Of a DNA stretch of 64,000 bases, positions 48,631-58,012 are shown in pieces; position 1 is the stretch's first letter, and each line of letters opens with the position of its first letter. The stretch spans positions 37,087 through 101,086 of the forward strand of contig JAPPFC010000004.1 of the NCBI GenBank assembly GCA_028824015.1, given 5' to 3'. A program made the position numbers and the translations under genes. Source of the DNA: a bacterium. Its GTDB lineage: Bacteria > Actinomycetota > Acidimicrobiia > Spongiisociales > ZC4RG35. The notes beneath the pieces are model-generated. The model did no database searches, was not told the DNA's origin, and saw only the letters and a program-made list of their open reading frames with translations.

Positions 48631-49926
48631 ATGAAGCATCAGAGGTCGGCAGAGCTTTTCGAGCGAGCCAAGCGAGTGCTGGCCGGAGGGGTTTCCAGTC
48701 AGTTCCGGTCCCACGACTATCCCCATCCCATGTTCTATGAGTCGGGTCGGGGAAGCCGGATCACCGACGTGGACGGAAACACTTTCCTGGACTTCACCCT
48801 CAGCCAGGGTCCCCTGATTCTCGGTCACTCCCGGCCCGAGGTGGTGGAGGCGGTTGCCAGGGCCACGGCTTCCGGGCAGATCTTCGCCGGTCAACACCTG
48901 GCCGAGGTCGAGTTGGCCGAGACCGTCGGGCGGTTGGTTCCATGTGCCGACCTGGTGCGGTTCAGCCTGAGCGGCTCCGAGGCGGTGCACGCCGGCATCC
49001 GGGCGGCTCGGGTGCACACCGGAAGGGAGCGCTTCTTGAAGTTCGAGGGCCACTATCACGGCTGGTTCGACAATGTGGCGGTGAGTGTCTCCGCGCCATC
49101 GGCGGACGCGCTCGGCTCCCGGCTGCGTCCCCGGCCGCTCCCCTGGACCGAGGGCCGTCCCCTCTCCTCCCAAGCCGAGGTGACCACCGCCTGCTGGAAT
49201 GACCTGGAGGGGGTGGAGAGGGCCCTGGCCTCCGATCCGGACGGTATCGCGGCGGTGATCACCGAGCCGGTGATGTGCAACAGCGGCTGCATCCTTCCCG
49301 CCGAGGGCTTTCTCGAGGGTCTGCGTTCTCTCTGCTCCTCGTATGGAGCGCTGTTGATCTTCGATGAGGTCATCACCGGGTTCCGCCTGGGAATGGCCGG
49401 CGCCCAGGGGTATTTCGGCGTGGTGCCCGATCTCGCCACCTTCGGCAAGGCCATGGCCAACGGGTATCCGATCAGCGCACTGGCGGGGAGGGCCGAGATC
49501 ATGACCCATGTCGCCGAGGGGAGGGCGCTGCACGCCGGGACCATGAACACCTCGAATCCCACCGTGGCGGCGGCGGCGGCCACACTGGCCATTCTGGAGA
49601 GAGAACGGGTCCACGAACACCTCTACCTCTTGGGCGCCGAGTTGATGGAGGGTCTCCGTCGGGTCTCTGTGGAGGCGGGACAGCCCCTGCGGGTGGAGGG
49701 TCCCGGCCCCATGTTCCACGCCGGATTCACGGCCGCCGAGCGTGTCCGGGACTACCGGGATACCCTTTCCTACGACACCGCCCGCTACGGGCGATTCGTG
49801 GCAGCGATGCACCGGCGGGGCATAAGACTGATCGGAAGGGGTCTCTGGTACCTGTCGGCTGCTCACACCACGGACGACGTGGAAACCGCCCTGGCCGCGG
49901 CCGCCGAGGCGCTTTCGGAAATCTGA
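48631..49926 (+). CDS. class III aminotransferase, glutamate-1-semialdehyde aminomutase-like
   Basis: A 431-residue PLP enzyme. SAELFERAKRVLAGGVSSQFR is the GSA-type opening. FSLSGSEAVHAGIRAARVHTGR binds PLP phosphate, GHYHGWFD stacks on the ring, LLIFDEVITGFR contains the PLP Asp, and the Schiff-base Lys is in ATFGKAMANGYPISALAG. The sequence suits GSA aminomutase relatives acting on other amino acids; no haem genes are adjacent, so hemL is not assigned. It lies in a same-strand run from the deacetylase to the methyltransferase. Confidence 0.88.
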   Translation: MKHQRSAELFERAKRVLAGGVSSQFRSHDYPHPMFYESGRGSRITDVDGNTFLDFTLSQGPLILGHSRPEVVEAVARATASGQIFAGQHLAEVELAETVGRLVPCADLVRFSLSGSEAVHAGIRAARVHTGRERFLKFEGHYHGWFDNVAVSVSAPSADALGSRLRPRPLPWTEGRPLSSQAEVTTACWNDLEGVERALASDPDGIAAVITEPVMCNSGCILPAEGFLEGLRSLCSSYGALLIFDEVITGFRLGMAGAQGYFGVVPDLATFGKAMANGYPISALAGRAEIMTHVAEGRALHAGTMNTSNPTVAAAAATLAILERERVHEHLYLLGAELMEGLRRVSVEAGQPLRVEGPGPMFHAGFTAAERVRDYRDTLSYDTARYGRFVAAMHRRGIRLIGRGLWYLSAAHTTDDVETALAAAAEALSEI

Positions 49927-49945
49927 GAACCACGGAGGCTGGCAA

Positions 49946-50656
49946 ATGGCATCTGAGAAGGACCTGGAAGGACAGGCGGAGAACACCGAGAACCCGGACC
50001 ATCATGGCCCGGGACATCACCACGGACATGAACATGAGGGATGGTGGCACCAGGTGCGGTACCTGAAGCACGCCCCCCAACTCTGGACTTCGCCCATCAA
50101 CGAGGCCGTGGTGGGTTTGATCGACCCGGGCGAGGGGGAGGCGATGCTGGACGTGGGGGCGGGAATGGGTCCGGCGGTCCTGGCCGCCGCCCGGAGGGTG
50201 GGTAACGGCAGGGTCTTTGCCCTGGACCCTTCACCGCTGATGAGGGGGATCATGAGGTTTCGCCGCCGGACCGCGGGTCTGGCGGACCGCCTGTCGATCA
50301 TGAGGGGCAAGGCCGAGGAGATACCCCTTGACGACGCATCCGTGAACGGCGCCTGGTCCATCAACTGCGTTCACCACTGGGGCGATGACGAAGTGGCATG
50401 CACGGAGTTGGGGCGGGTGATGAAGCCGGACGGTCGCCTCCTGCTCCTGGATGAGCAGTTCAGTCATCCCGACCATCCCCGCCATGACTCCTACGACGAC
50501 AGCCGGCACGGTGAGCCGGGGTTCTTCCACGAGATAGACACCGATCGTCTGGGTGGGCTGCTGGAGGAGGCGGGCTTCCGTATCGAACGAGCCGGAGACG
50601 AGCGGCTGGATGAGGTCCCGGTGAGGCTGATCCGGGCCGTTCGCCTTTCGGATTGA
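49946..50656 (+). CDS. class I SAM-dependent methyltransferase with His-rich N-terminus
   Basis: A 236-residue methyltransferase. Motif I is EAMLDVGAGMGPAVLAAARR, followed by VFALDPSPL and the motif near ADRLSIMRGKAEEIPLDDASVNGAW. The first 40 residues include a run of His (HHGPGHHHGHEHEG), which could bind a metal. The C-terminus (RRLGGLLEEAGF-like, VRLIRAVRL) is typical of small-molecule or lipid methyltransferases. ATG 49946, 19 bases after the aminotransferase. Substrate unknown. Confidence 0.85.
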   Translation: MASEKDLEGQAENTENPDHHGPGHHHGHEHEGWWHQVRYLKHAPQLWTSPINEAVVGLIDPGEGEAMLDVGAGMGPAVLAAARRVGNGRVFALDPSPLMRGIMRFRRRTAGLADRLSIMRGKAEEIPLDDASVNGAWSINCVHHWGDDEVACTELGRVMKPDGRLLLLDEQFSHPDHPRHDSYDDSRHGEPGFFHEIDTDRLGGLLEEAGFRIERAGDERLDEVPVRLIRAVRLSD

Positions 50657-50720
50657 CCCCGGCTCGACGTCACCGGTGGGATAACCCGCCCGGGACGGGG
50701 TCTCCCGGGGAGTAGCGCGG

Positions 50721-52307
50721 TTGGACTTGCCTGGACGGCGGGTGCTGGCTTCCCATGAGGGAATGACTTACGAGTCCCTGGTGGAAGCCTTTAGGTGGGA
50801 GGTCCCTGACCGGTTCAATCTGGGGGTGGCATGCGCCGACCAACAGGATCCCGACGCCTTGGCCTTGGTGGCGGGGCATCGGTCGGGGAGAAGCTCCCGG
50901 CACACCTTCGGGGAATTGGCCGAACGTTCGGACCGGCTCGCCGGTGGTCTGGCCCGGCAGGGGATCGGACGGGGAGATCGAGTGGCGATCGTGGCGCCGC
51001 AATCGGTTGAGGTCGGCCTGGCTCATCTCGCCCTGTGGAAACTCGGCGCCGTGTCGCTCCCGCTCGCCTCCCTGTTCGGCCCGGACGCCATTTCCTACCG
51101 TCTCTCCGATTCGGGCGCAAAGGCGGCCATCGTCCACCCGGCGAACCGGGCGAAGGTGCACGAGGCGGCGCCCCGCCTGCCGGTGATCGAAACGGGCGCG
51201 GAGTTCGACGCCCTCTGCTCCGGCCCGGCTCTTGATCTGGCGCTGGACACCGCGGCAGAGGATCCCGCCTATCTCATATACACCTCCGGCACCACCGGGC
51301 CGCCCAAAGGTGCGCTCCATGCCCACCGCTCCCTCTTCGGGCATCTGCCTGCTTTCGAGTGTTACTACGAGTTCGCTCCCCGCCCCGGCGATCTGATCTG
51401 GACGCCGGCCGACTGGGCCTGGATGGGCGGTCTGATGGATGTGCTGATTCCCGCCTGGTATTACGGCATTTCTGTGCTAACCGTCGAGGACGATTTCGAT
51501 CCCGCCGGCTCCTTCGATTTGATGGCGGAGCACAGGGTGACCCTCGCCTTCCTCCCGCCCACCGCCCTCAAGATGATGCGGGCGTCGGGCGCCAGCCGTT
51601 CCGATCTGTCGCTCCGGGCCATCTTCACCGCAGGCGAGCCGCTGGGGTCCGAGATACTGGATTGGGCGGAGCAGACCCTCGGGTGCCCCATCAACGAGGG
51701 CTATGGACAGACCGAGGCCAACCTGGTGGTAGGCAACTGCGCATCGGTCTGGCCGGTGCGGCCCGGGTCGATGGGTCGGGCGATCCCCGGCCATGAGGTG
51801 GTGGTCCAGGACGAGGGCGGGAACCGGCTTCTTGGTGAGGAGGGGGAGATATGCGTGCGCGCCCCCGATCCGGTGATGATGCTCGGCTACTGGAACCGAC
51901 CGAAGGCCACGGCCGAGAAATACCGGGACGGGTGGCTTCTCACCGGCGATCTGGGGATCGAGGACTCCGACGGCTACCTGTGGTTCGGCAGCCGGAAGGA
52001 CGATGTGATCACCTCAATGGGGTACCGGATCGGTCCGGGAGAGATCGAGGAGTGCCTCATGGGCCACCCGGCGGTAGCGATGTGCGCGGTGGTGGGGGTT
52101 CCCGACGAGATCCGGGGTCATGTGCCGGCAGCCTTCGTGGTTCTCCGCTCGGGCACTGAACCCTCGGAGGGCTTGGCGGCGGACCTTCAGGAGCATGTCC
52201 GCACCCGGCTGGCCGCCCACGAGACCCCTCGTCAGGTGACCTTTCTCGACGAGCTTCCCCGGACCACAACCGGCAAGATCATGCGCCGGGCCCTTCGTCC
52301 CTCCTGA
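50721..52307 (+). CDS. acyl-CoA synthetase (AMP-forming), acetyl-CoA synthetase-like
   Basis: A 528-residue ANL-family adenylating enzyme. Core motifs: YLIYTSGTTGPPKGALHAH (P-loop), TPADWAWMGGLMDV, INEGYGQTEA, YRDGWLLTGDLG, SMGYRIGPGEIEECL, and the catalytic Lys in TTTGKIMRRAL. The DWAWMGG block is found in acetyl- and medium-chain acyl-CoA synthetases. The start could be TTG 50721 or ATG 50763; MTYESLVEAFRW at the latter looks like the family N-terminus. It would activate a fatty or carboxylic acid to its CoA ester. Confidence 0.88.
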   Translation: MDLPGRRVLASHEGMTYESLVEAFRWEVPDRFNLGVACADQQDPDALALVAGHRSGRSSRHTFGELAERSDRLAGGLARQGIGRGDRVAIVAPQSVEVGLAHLALWKLGAVSLPLASLFGPDAISYRLSDSGAKAAIVHPANRAKVHEAAPRLPVIETGAEFDALCSGPALDLALDTAAEDPAYLIYTSGTTGPPKGALHAHRSLFGHLPAFECYYEFAPRPGDLIWTPADWAWMGGLMDVLIPAWYYGISVLTVEDDFDPAGSFDLMAEHRVTLAFLPPTALKMMRASGASRSDLSLRAIFTAGEPLGSEILDWAEQTLGCPINEGYGQTEANLVVGNCASVWPVRPGSMGRAIPGHEVVVQDEGGNRLLGEEGEICVRAPDPVMMLGYWNRPKATAEKYRDGWLLTGDLGIEDSDGYLWFGSRKDDVITSMGYRIGPGEIEECLMGHPAVAMCAVVGVPDEIRGHVPAAFVVLRSGTEPSEGLAADLQEHVRTRLAAHETPRQVTFLDELPRTTTGKIMRRALRPS

Positions 52308-52386
52308 GGAGTGGCAGCCTCGCCCGGCTGGGAAGGCGGAAAGAACGTCACACAGTCTCAGCACCCATGTCCGGGAACCCGGGGCC

Positions 52387-52938
52387 TCAAAGGCGGACAG
52401 GACCTGGCCGCAGCACCTTCGGATCGCAGTCGACCAACGCTTCGATGACCGTGGAGGCCACGCCTCCCGGACACTCGCCCGGCAAATAGAGTTCTATCCG
52501 GTCGCCGAAGATGTTCCGGGCTTGTGTGTGCGAGTGGGCCGGGGAATCCCCCGACCGGTTGGCGGATGTCACGGCGAGCGGCCCGCACAGATCCAGCAGT
52601 TCAAGGGCGAGGGAATGATCCGGCATCCGGAGTCCGACGGTCTTCGGGCCGTCGTCCACCGTGGAACTTTCGGCAGACAGGACTAGCGTCAGCGGACCCG
52701 GCCAATGGGCATCGGCCAACTCTCGGGCGACCGGGGGAAAGGCAGCCAGTTCCAGGGCGTCGGCCACCGATCCCACCAGGACGGCGATCGCCTTCTCCGG
52801 CGGGCGTCCCTTGACCTCGAAGAGTTCCTGCTGGGCTGAGAGGCGGGTGGCCAGCCCGTAGACGGTGTCGGTGGGCACGCCCACCACCTTCCCCTCGGCG
52901 AGGAGGGCGCGGGCGCGGTCCAGCAGCCGGGTTTTCAC
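52387..52938 (-). CDS. tsaC: threonylcarbamoyl-AMP synthase (TsaC/Sua5 family)
   Basis: A 183-residue YrdC-domain protein making threonylcarbamoyl-AMP for the t6A37 tRNA modification. VVGVPTDTVYGLATRL, the KGRPPEKA nucleotide site and LAVTSANRSGDSPA are diagnostic. The short length means it lacks the C-terminal Sua5 domain. The start is GTG 52938, overlapping the prmC stop by four bases (GTGA). It is the last gene of the rho-to-tsaC block, the same order as hemK and the sua5 gene in mycobacteria. Confidence 0.9.
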   Translation of the reverse strand: MKTRLLDRARALLAEGKVVGVPTDTVYGLATRLSAQQELFEVKGRPPEKAIAVLVGSVADALELAAFPPVARELADAHWPGPLTLVLSAESSTVDDGPKTVGLRMPDHSLALELLDLCGPLAVTSANRSGDSPAHSHTQARNIFGDRIELYLPGECPGGVASTVIEALVDCDPKVLRPGPVRL

Positions 52939-53765
52939 GGTTTGATCGGCCCTCCCCACACGAAGCGGGAACGACCGGCAAGGTCCTTGTGGACCTTGGC
53001 GGCGATGCCTCCGGCCAGAAATGCCTCCTGCACCTCATCGGCCTGGGTCTCCCCGATCTCGACGGCAACCGTGCCGGACGGTCTCAGCCAATCGCAGACC
53101 TCGGCAGCCAGTCTCTCCAGTATTTCAGTTCCCCGAGGGCCCGCCACCAAGGCCTCGTAGGGTTCGGTTCTCACCTCGACCGGAAGACCGGACCATTCCG
53201 ACTCGGCAACGTAGGGCGGATTGGAAACCACTATGTCCACCTCGCCCCGCAAAGAATACGGTACGGCGTCGAAGAGATCGCCTTCCCGGACATCGATCCG
53301 CCCCGCCTCCCAGTGATTGTCCCTGACGTTCTCCCGGGCCAACTCCATCGCTGCCGGTGAGATGTCGGTCGCTATCACGTCCGCCCGCGGGTAAGTGTGG
53401 GCCAGGGCCAGGGCCAGGGCGCCCGAGCCGGTTCCGATATCCACGATCACCGACGCCAGAGCAGCCGGGACCAACCGGGTGACCAACTCCCACAACTGCT
53501 CGGTCTCGGGTCTGGGTATCAGCGCCCTCTCATCCACGGCCACTCGTACCGGACCAAAGTCCACGTACCCCTCGAGGTATTGGAGGGGTACTCCCGCCTG
53601 CCGCTTCTTGATCAGCGTCTCGGTCGCCGCCGCGATTGGTGGGGGCAGGGGGCGGTCGGCCTCCACGGGGTCCTCGGTGAGGGTCTCGATCAGGCGCCGC
53701 ACCTCGTGGAAGGGGATGTCGCTGCGGCGAGAGATCTGCAGTGGCGAGAGAGGAGCCGAACCCAT
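52935..53765 (-). CDS. prmC: peptide chain release factor N5-glutamine methyltransferase PrmC
   Basis: 276 residues. It methylates the Gln of the GGQ motif in release factors such as PrfA, encoded just upstream. An N-terminal helical domain (residues 1-75) binds the factor. The SAM domain has IVDIGTGSGALALALA, VIATDISPAAMELARENV and the diagnostic NPPY in DIVVSNPPYVAESEW. The coding order prfA-prmC with 14 bases between them supports co-transcription of enzyme and target. Confidence 0.93.
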   Translation of the reverse strand: MGSAPLSPLQISRRSDIPFHEVRRLIETLTEDPVEADRPLPPPIAAATETLIKKRQAGVPLQYLEGYVDFGPVRVAVDERALIPRPETEQLWELVTRLVPAALASVIVDIGTGSGALALALAHTYPRADVIATDISPAAMELARENVRDNHWEAGRIDVREGDLFDAVPYSLRGEVDIVVSNPPYVAESEWSGLPVEVRTEPYEALVAGPRGTEILERLAAEVCDWLRPSGTVAVEIGETQADEVQEAFLAGGIAAKVHKDLAGRSRFVWGGPIKP

Positions 53766-53779
53766 CAGCGCAGAACAGG

Positions 53780-54874
53780 TCAGTCCGGGCTGGTCCCCGA
53801 AAGTGAGGCGACCAGTCTCTCAGATCGCTCCCGGGCCGCCAATTCGCTGGTCATCTGGTCGATCTCGCCTTCGAGCACCCGGTCGAGCGACTTCAGGACG
53901 AGTCCGATCCGATGGTCCGTCACCCGGTTCTCCCGGAAGTTGTAGGTGCGGATCTTCTCCGATCGGTCGCCACCCCCCACCTGGGATCGTCTCTGGCCGG
54001 CGATGCCGGCTTGGCGACGCTCGATCTCCAACTGGTACAGCCGGGCGCGCAGCACGCGGAAGGCTTTCTCCTTGTTCTGGAACTGGCTCTTCTGGTCCTG
54101 GCAACTCACCACCAGTCCGGTGGGGATGTGGGTGATCCGGACCGCCGAGTCAGTGGTGTTGACCGACTGGCCGCCCGGGCCGGAGGAGCGGAACACGTCC
54201 ACACGGACCTCCTCGGGGCTCACCTCCACTTCCACCTCGTCGGCCTCCGGCAAGACGGCAACGGTGGCCGTGGAGGTGTGTACCCGCCCCTGCGACTCGG
54301 TCCTGGGTACCCGCTGCACCCGGTGCACACCACCTTCATAGCGAAGCATTCCATAGCTTCCACGACCCTTGACCGCGAAGGAGACTTTGCTGTATCCGCC
54401 CACTCCGGAGGGAGATGCGTCCATCTCCTCGGTACGCAGACCGTGCCGGTCGGCGAACTTCTGGTACATCCGAAGCAGGTCACCTGCCCAGATGGCGGCT
54501 TCGTCGCCTCCGGCCGCCGCCCTGATCTCCAGGATCACGTCCCGATGGTCGTCGGGATCGGCGGGGACCATGAGGTTCTCCAACTCCTTTTCCAGGCATG
54601 CCGCGTCGCCACGCCGTTCCTCGGCCATCTCCAACAGTTCGTCCCGGAGCCCCGGGTCGGACTCGGCCAACTCCTCCGCCTCCCGGGACTCCTCGACCGC
54701 TGCCATCCAGGCACGGGCGGTCTTCACGATCGGCCAGAGTTCCGCCCGGCGCCGGCCCGCTTCGGCCAGACGCCGGTGGTCGGAGATCACATCGGGCTGG
54801 GCCATGGACATCTCCACTTCGGCCAACTGCCGTTCCAACACGGGGATGCGCTCCCGCCACACCGGATCGGTCAT
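53780..54874 (-). CDS. prfA: peptide chain release factor 1
   Basis: 364 residues; recognises UAA and UAG and triggers peptide release. The GGQ loop is in RSSGPGGQSVNTTDSAV, the residue set modified by PrmC. EIRAAAGGDEAAIWAGDLLRMY and EKIRTYNFRENRVTDHR are family signatures, and PxT-type recognition is present as HIPTG. Start ATG 54874 overlaps the DUF1385 stop by four bases. The frame is open far upstream, but MTDPVWRERI at this start is the first plausible RF1 N-terminus. Confidence 0.95.
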   Translation of the reverse strand: MTDPVWRERIPVLERQLAEVEMSMAQPDVISDHRRLAEAGRRRAELWPIVKTARAWMAAVEESREAEELAESDPGLRDELLEMAEERRGDAACLEKELENLMVPADPDDHRDVILEIRAAAGGDEAAIWAGDLLRMYQKFADRHGLRTEEMDASPSGVGGYSKVSFAVKGRGSYGMLRYEGGVHRVQRVPRTESQGRVHTSTATVAVLPEADEVEVEVSPEEVRVDVFRSSGPGGQSVNTTDSAVRITHIPTGLVVSCQDQKSQFQNKEKAFRVLRARLYQLEIERRQAGIAGQRRSQVGGGDRSEKIRTYNFRENRVTDHRIGLVLKSLDRVLEGEIDQMTSELAARERSERLVASLSGTSPD

Positions 54875-55854
54875 CGCTCCAGTGCCTCCATGACCACCGA
54901 GGGTATGGCTCCGGTGGTGACCAGACGGTCGGATTCGGCAGCGTCGACCGCGGCCAGCAGGCTGGTCAACGCCACCTCTACCTGGTCGGGATCCGGTTGG
55001 TTGGTGGTCAGCTTCTGCAGCCACATCCCGGGCGCGGCAAGCCATCTGCCCAGGACCTCCGACTGCTTTCTTCCGGCGAATTTCAGGATCTCGTAGGCGA
55101 TGGCCGCGATCACCGGGATGAGGATCACCCGGCTCAGGATCAGGACCAGCCACCCGGGGTTGCCAACCAGGGCGAAGGCCAGAATCGAGATGATCACGAC
55201 CAGCAGGAGGAAATTGGTCCCGCAACGCGGATGCTCGGGTTGGTACTTGAAGACGGATTCCACGGAAAGAGACTCTTGGCTTTCGTAGGCATGAATGGTC
55301 ATATGCTCGGCGCCGTGGTATGCGAATACCCTCTTGATGTCCGACATCCGGCCGATCGCCCACAAATAGCCGATGAACAGGCCAAGTCGGATAACGGCTT
55401 CCAAGAACCCGAACGCCAGCCCGGATTCGCCCGCCGTCAGCCGGGCGACGGTGGCGGGAACCACCATGAAAAAGGCGACGAAGAAGGAGAGAGCCACCGC
55501 CATCCACACCCAGAGTTGCCAGCCGAGCGACTCCCGGGGGCCCTCGGCGCCGTCGGGGTCCTCGCCCGGTTCCTGGGCGGCGATCTCTGCGGACCAGGCC
55601 AGGGACCGGAATCCCAGGTTGAGTGATTCGAACAGGACCAGGATTCCCCGCAGGAAGGGGACTCGGGCGGCCCAGCTGCGGGTGGAGAGGCGGGGAAGCT
55701 CTCTCCGCTCGGCAACGATCACTCCGTCCGGGCGTCGGGCCGCCACAGCCCACGCTTCCGGGGCGCGGATCATCACACCCTCGATCAGGGCTTGTCCCCC
55801 CACCGTCAGCAATTCGGCTTCAGGCGCTGGGACAGGTTGGGATGCGGCCCTCAA
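54871..55854 (-). CDS. DUF1385 membrane protein (YqhQ-like)
   Basis: 327 residues. The N-terminal GGQALIEGVMIRAPEAWAVA and the central FAYHGAEHMTIHAYE and HPRCGTNFLLLVV define DUF1385. About four hydrophobic segments are visible (WVWMAVALSFFVAFFM, LGLFIGYLWAIG, FLLLVVIISILAFAL, VILIPVIAAIAYEI). The conserved His and Cys could bind a metal. Function unknown; in many Gram-positive genomes it lies between rpmE and prfA as here. Start GTG or ATG at 55854 is 15 bases after the rpmE stop. Confidence 0.88.
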   Translation of the reverse strand: MRAASQPVPAPEAELLTVGGQALIEGVMIRAPEAWAVAARRPDGVIVAERRELPRLSTRSWAARVPFLRGILVLFESLNLGFRSLAWSAEIAAQEPGEDPDGAEGPRESLGWQLWVWMAVALSFFVAFFMVVPATVARLTAGESGLAFGFLEAVIRLGLFIGYLWAIGRMSDIKRVFAYHGAEHMTIHAYESQESLSVESVFKYQPEHPRCGTNFLLLVVIISILAFALVGNPGWLVLILSRVILIPVIAAIAYEILKFAGRKQSEVLGRWLAAPGMWLQKLTTNQPDPDQVEVALTSLLAAVDAAESDRLVTTGAIPSVVMEALER

Positions 55855-55869
55855 GGTGAACAGGGCTGG

Positions 55870-56232
55870 CTAGGCGCCGTCGGTCCTCAGCACCTCGGAT
55901 CCTGTTTCCGGAGTCGACGCTCCGGCGGCGGGTGTCGAAGACCCCTCGGCTTCCGCTTTAGCGGGGGCGGACGAAGGTGCTTCCCTAACAGCCGAGGTCC
56001 TCTTGCGGTACCGCTTGGAGCGGACTTCGGCCGCCTTTCCGTAGCGCCTCTGGAAGTGCTCCACCCGTCCACCGGTGTCGACCAGCCTTTGCTCTCCGGT
56101 GTAGAAGGGATGACACTCGTTGCACAACTCCACGCTCATGGCGGGCGGCCTGGTGGTCCTGGTTACGAAACTGGCGCCGCAGGAGCATGTGACCGTGGTC
56201 AGGTCGTATTGGGGATGTATATCTGCTTTCAT
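55870..56232 (-). CDS. rpmE: 50S ribosomal protein L31, zinc-binding type with C-terminal extension
   Basis: 120 residues. [22 protein letters not shown] and VELCNECHPFYTGEQ carry the zinc-ligand cysteines of type-A L31. The core ends near residue 78; a low-complexity Ala/Pro/Glu tail of about 40 residues follows, longer than in most bacteria. Start ATG 56232 overlaps the rho stop by four bases. It is placed immediately after rho, as in other actinobacteria. Confidence 0.94.
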   Translation of the reverse strand: MKADIHPQYDLTTVTCSCGASFVTRTTRPPAMSVELCNECHPFYTGEQRLVDTGGRVEHFQRRYGKAAEVRSKRYRKRTSAVREAPSSAPAKAEAEGSSTPAAGASTPETGSEVLRTDGA

Positions 56233-57779
56233 ACCGACCTGACTCGATCTCCGGTGTTTCTGGCCACCTCGGCCAGGAACACCTTGTTGGACGGGGAACT
56301 CTGGAGTTTATCGATCAGCAACTCGATGGCGGCGCTCGGGTCGAGCGAGAGAAGCACCCGCCGGAGTTTCCAGACCTGGGGCAGTTCGTCGACGGTGAAC
56401 AGCAGTTCCTCGCGCCGGGTGCCGGACAACTCGATGTCCACCGCCGGGTAGATCCGCTTGTCGGCGAGCTTGCGGTCCAGCCGCAGCTCCATGTTGCCGG
56501 TGCCCTTGAACTCCTCGAAGATCACTTCGTCCATCTTGGACCGGGTCTCAACCAGGGCGGTGCCCAGGATGGTCAGGCTCCCGCCTTCCTCTATGTTGCG
56601 GGCCGCACCGAAGAATCGCTTGGGCGGGTAGAGGGCAGTGGCGTCGATCCCGCCCGAGAGCATCCGCCCCGATGCGGGGGCCGCCAGGTTGTGAGCGCGG
56701 GCCAGACGGGTTATCGAGTCCAGCAGGATCACCACGTCCAGTCCGGTCTCCACCATTCGCTTGGCGCGCTCCAAGGCGAGATCGGCGATCTGGGTGTGCT
56801 GCTCGGCGGGTCGGTCGAAGGTGGAGTAGACCACGTCGCCCTTGACCGACCTCTGCATGTCGGTCACCTCTTCGGGACGCTCGTCCACCAGCACCACCAT
56901 CAGCCGGCACTCCGGATTGTTGATGATTATCGACTGGGCGATTTCCTTGAGCACGGTGGTCTTACCGGCCTTGGGTGGGGAGACGATCAGTCCCCGCTGC
57001 CCCTTGCCTATCGGAGAGATGAGGTCGATGAGGCGGGCCAGGGTTCGATTGGGCATTCCCTCCAACTCCAAGCGGAGCCGCTGATCGGGGAAGAGGGGTG
57101 TCAGCCTATCGAACTTGGGGCGACGCATTGCCTCGCCGGGGTCCATCTTGTTGACATGTTCCACTCTCACCATGCCGGGGTACTTCTCCTGTGAGCGAGG
57201 AGGCCTGATCGGTCCGCCCACCAGATCACCCTTGCGAAGCTGCATGCGGCGGATAAGCCCGGCGGAGACGTAGACGTCCCTCTCGCCCGGCCCGTATCCC
57301 GACACCCGGAGGAAACCGTAACCCTCGGGGAGGATGTCCAGCAGCCCTTCCCTCACCTCCATCTCGCTTTCGGGGATGTTGGAGTGAGAAGACTGCCGTC
57401 GGCCCCGTCCGCGTCGGCGTCGACCTCCGCCGGAATGTGAAGGCCCCGGGTTCTCGGTCACCTTGAAATCAAAGTCCGGGGAGGCCCCTTCCGACGGACG
57501 ACGGCTGTCGTCCTGGGAGGCGCCGCCCTGGGATCGTCTGGAGGCCGGGGATGGGGGCACCGGCGCGGGAGGCGCCTGCTGGCGTCCACCGCTGCGCGCC
57601 CTGGATGCCTGAGGTGCCTTGCCGCCGCCCGGGTTGGATTCGGCGCTGCTGCCTGTTATGGCCTTTATCAGCTGTTCCTTTCCCATCCCGCCGGAGTCGA
57701 TGCCGATCGCCGAGGCGATTTGGCGCAGGTCATTGACCGATTTGGAAAGGAGTTGTCCGTTTTCGGATTCACTGGTCAT
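56229..57779 (-). CDS. rho: transcription termination factor Rho
   Basis: 516 residues. The N-terminal SAP-like segment ([17 protein letters not shown]) is followed by a Ser/Pro/Arg/Gly-rich insert (about residues 50-140), typical of actinobacteria. The RNA-binding cold-shock fold follows ([23 protein letters not shown]). ATPase motifs are [15 protein letters not shown] (P-loop), [14 protein letters not shown] (Walker B) and the R-loop around [15 protein letters not shown]. It releases RNA at Rho-dependent sites as a hexamer. It has its own promoter (57931-57960) and a leader with a 16-base palindrome, which suits the autoregulation known for Rho. Confidence 0.96.
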   Translation of the reverse strand: MTSESENGQLLSKSVNDLRQIASAIGIDSGGMGKEQLIKAITGSSAESNPGGGKAPQASRARSGGRQQAPPAPVPPSPASRRSQGGASQDDSRRPSEGASPDFDFKVTENPGPSHSGGGRRRRGRGRRQSSHSNIPESEMEVREGLLDILPEGYGFLRVSGYGPGERDVYVSAGLIRRMQLRKGDLVGGPIRPPRSQEKYPGMVRVEHVNKMDPGEAMRRPKFDRLTPLFPDQRLRLELEGMPNRTLARLIDLISPIGKGQRGLIVSPPKAGKTTVLKEIAQSIIINNPECRLMVVLVDERPEEVTDMQRSVKGDVVYSTFDRPAEQHTQIADLALERAKRMVETGLDVVILLDSITRLARAHNLAAPASGRMLSGGIDATALYPPKRFFGAARNIEEGGSLTILGTALVETRSKMDEVIFEEFKGTGNMELRLDRKLADKRIYPAVDIELSGTRREELLFTVDELPQVWKLRRVLLSLDPSAAIELLIDKLQSSPSNKVFLAEVARNTGDRVRSV

Positions 57780-57843
57780 AGAGGATTCCTCATCTTCTCG
57801 AAGTTTCCGAATTGTCTATTGCTTACTCTGCGGAGGTATGGGG

Positions 57844-57859
57844 CTGTAACGCGTTACAG
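57844..57859. promoter_or_regulatory. perfect 16-base palindrome in the rho leader
   Basis: CTGTAACGCGTTACAG reads the same on both strands. It lies about 65 bases upstream of the rho start codon and about 70 bases downstream of the proposed -10 box. It is a strong candidate for a protein-binding site or a leader hairpin. No regulator gene is nearby. Confidence 0.6.
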
Positions 57860-57930
57860 AAAACCGCCTTGAAAAGATTCTTGGGTGTTCGCCGCCGGAC
57901 CCAAATGGGCGGACGAACCAGACGGGGCCC

Positions 57931-57960
57931 ACTATAACAGATCGAGCGTCCACATGTCAA
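57931..57960 (-). promoter_or_regulatory. promoter of the rho operon
   Basis: On the minus strand, a perfect -35 TTGACA (57955-57960), an 18-base spacer and -10 TATAGT (57931-57936). It is placed about 150 bases before the rho start, leaving a leader of roughly 145 bases. Confidence 0.75.
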
Positions 57961-57976
57961 ACTCATAAACGGACGC

Positions 57977-57995
57977 CCCCCGGTCCGGCCGGGGG
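57977..57995 (-). terminator. intrinsic terminator of hom-thrC
   Basis: CCCCCGG (57977-57983), a 5-base loop and CCGGGGG (57989-57995) form a 7-bp GC stem 18 bases past the thrC stop. On the minus strand it is followed by a T-containing stretch (GTTTATGAGTTTG). It separates thrC from the rho promoter. Confidence 0.6.
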
Positions 57996-58012
57996 CCACC
58001 GGTTGGCCCGGG

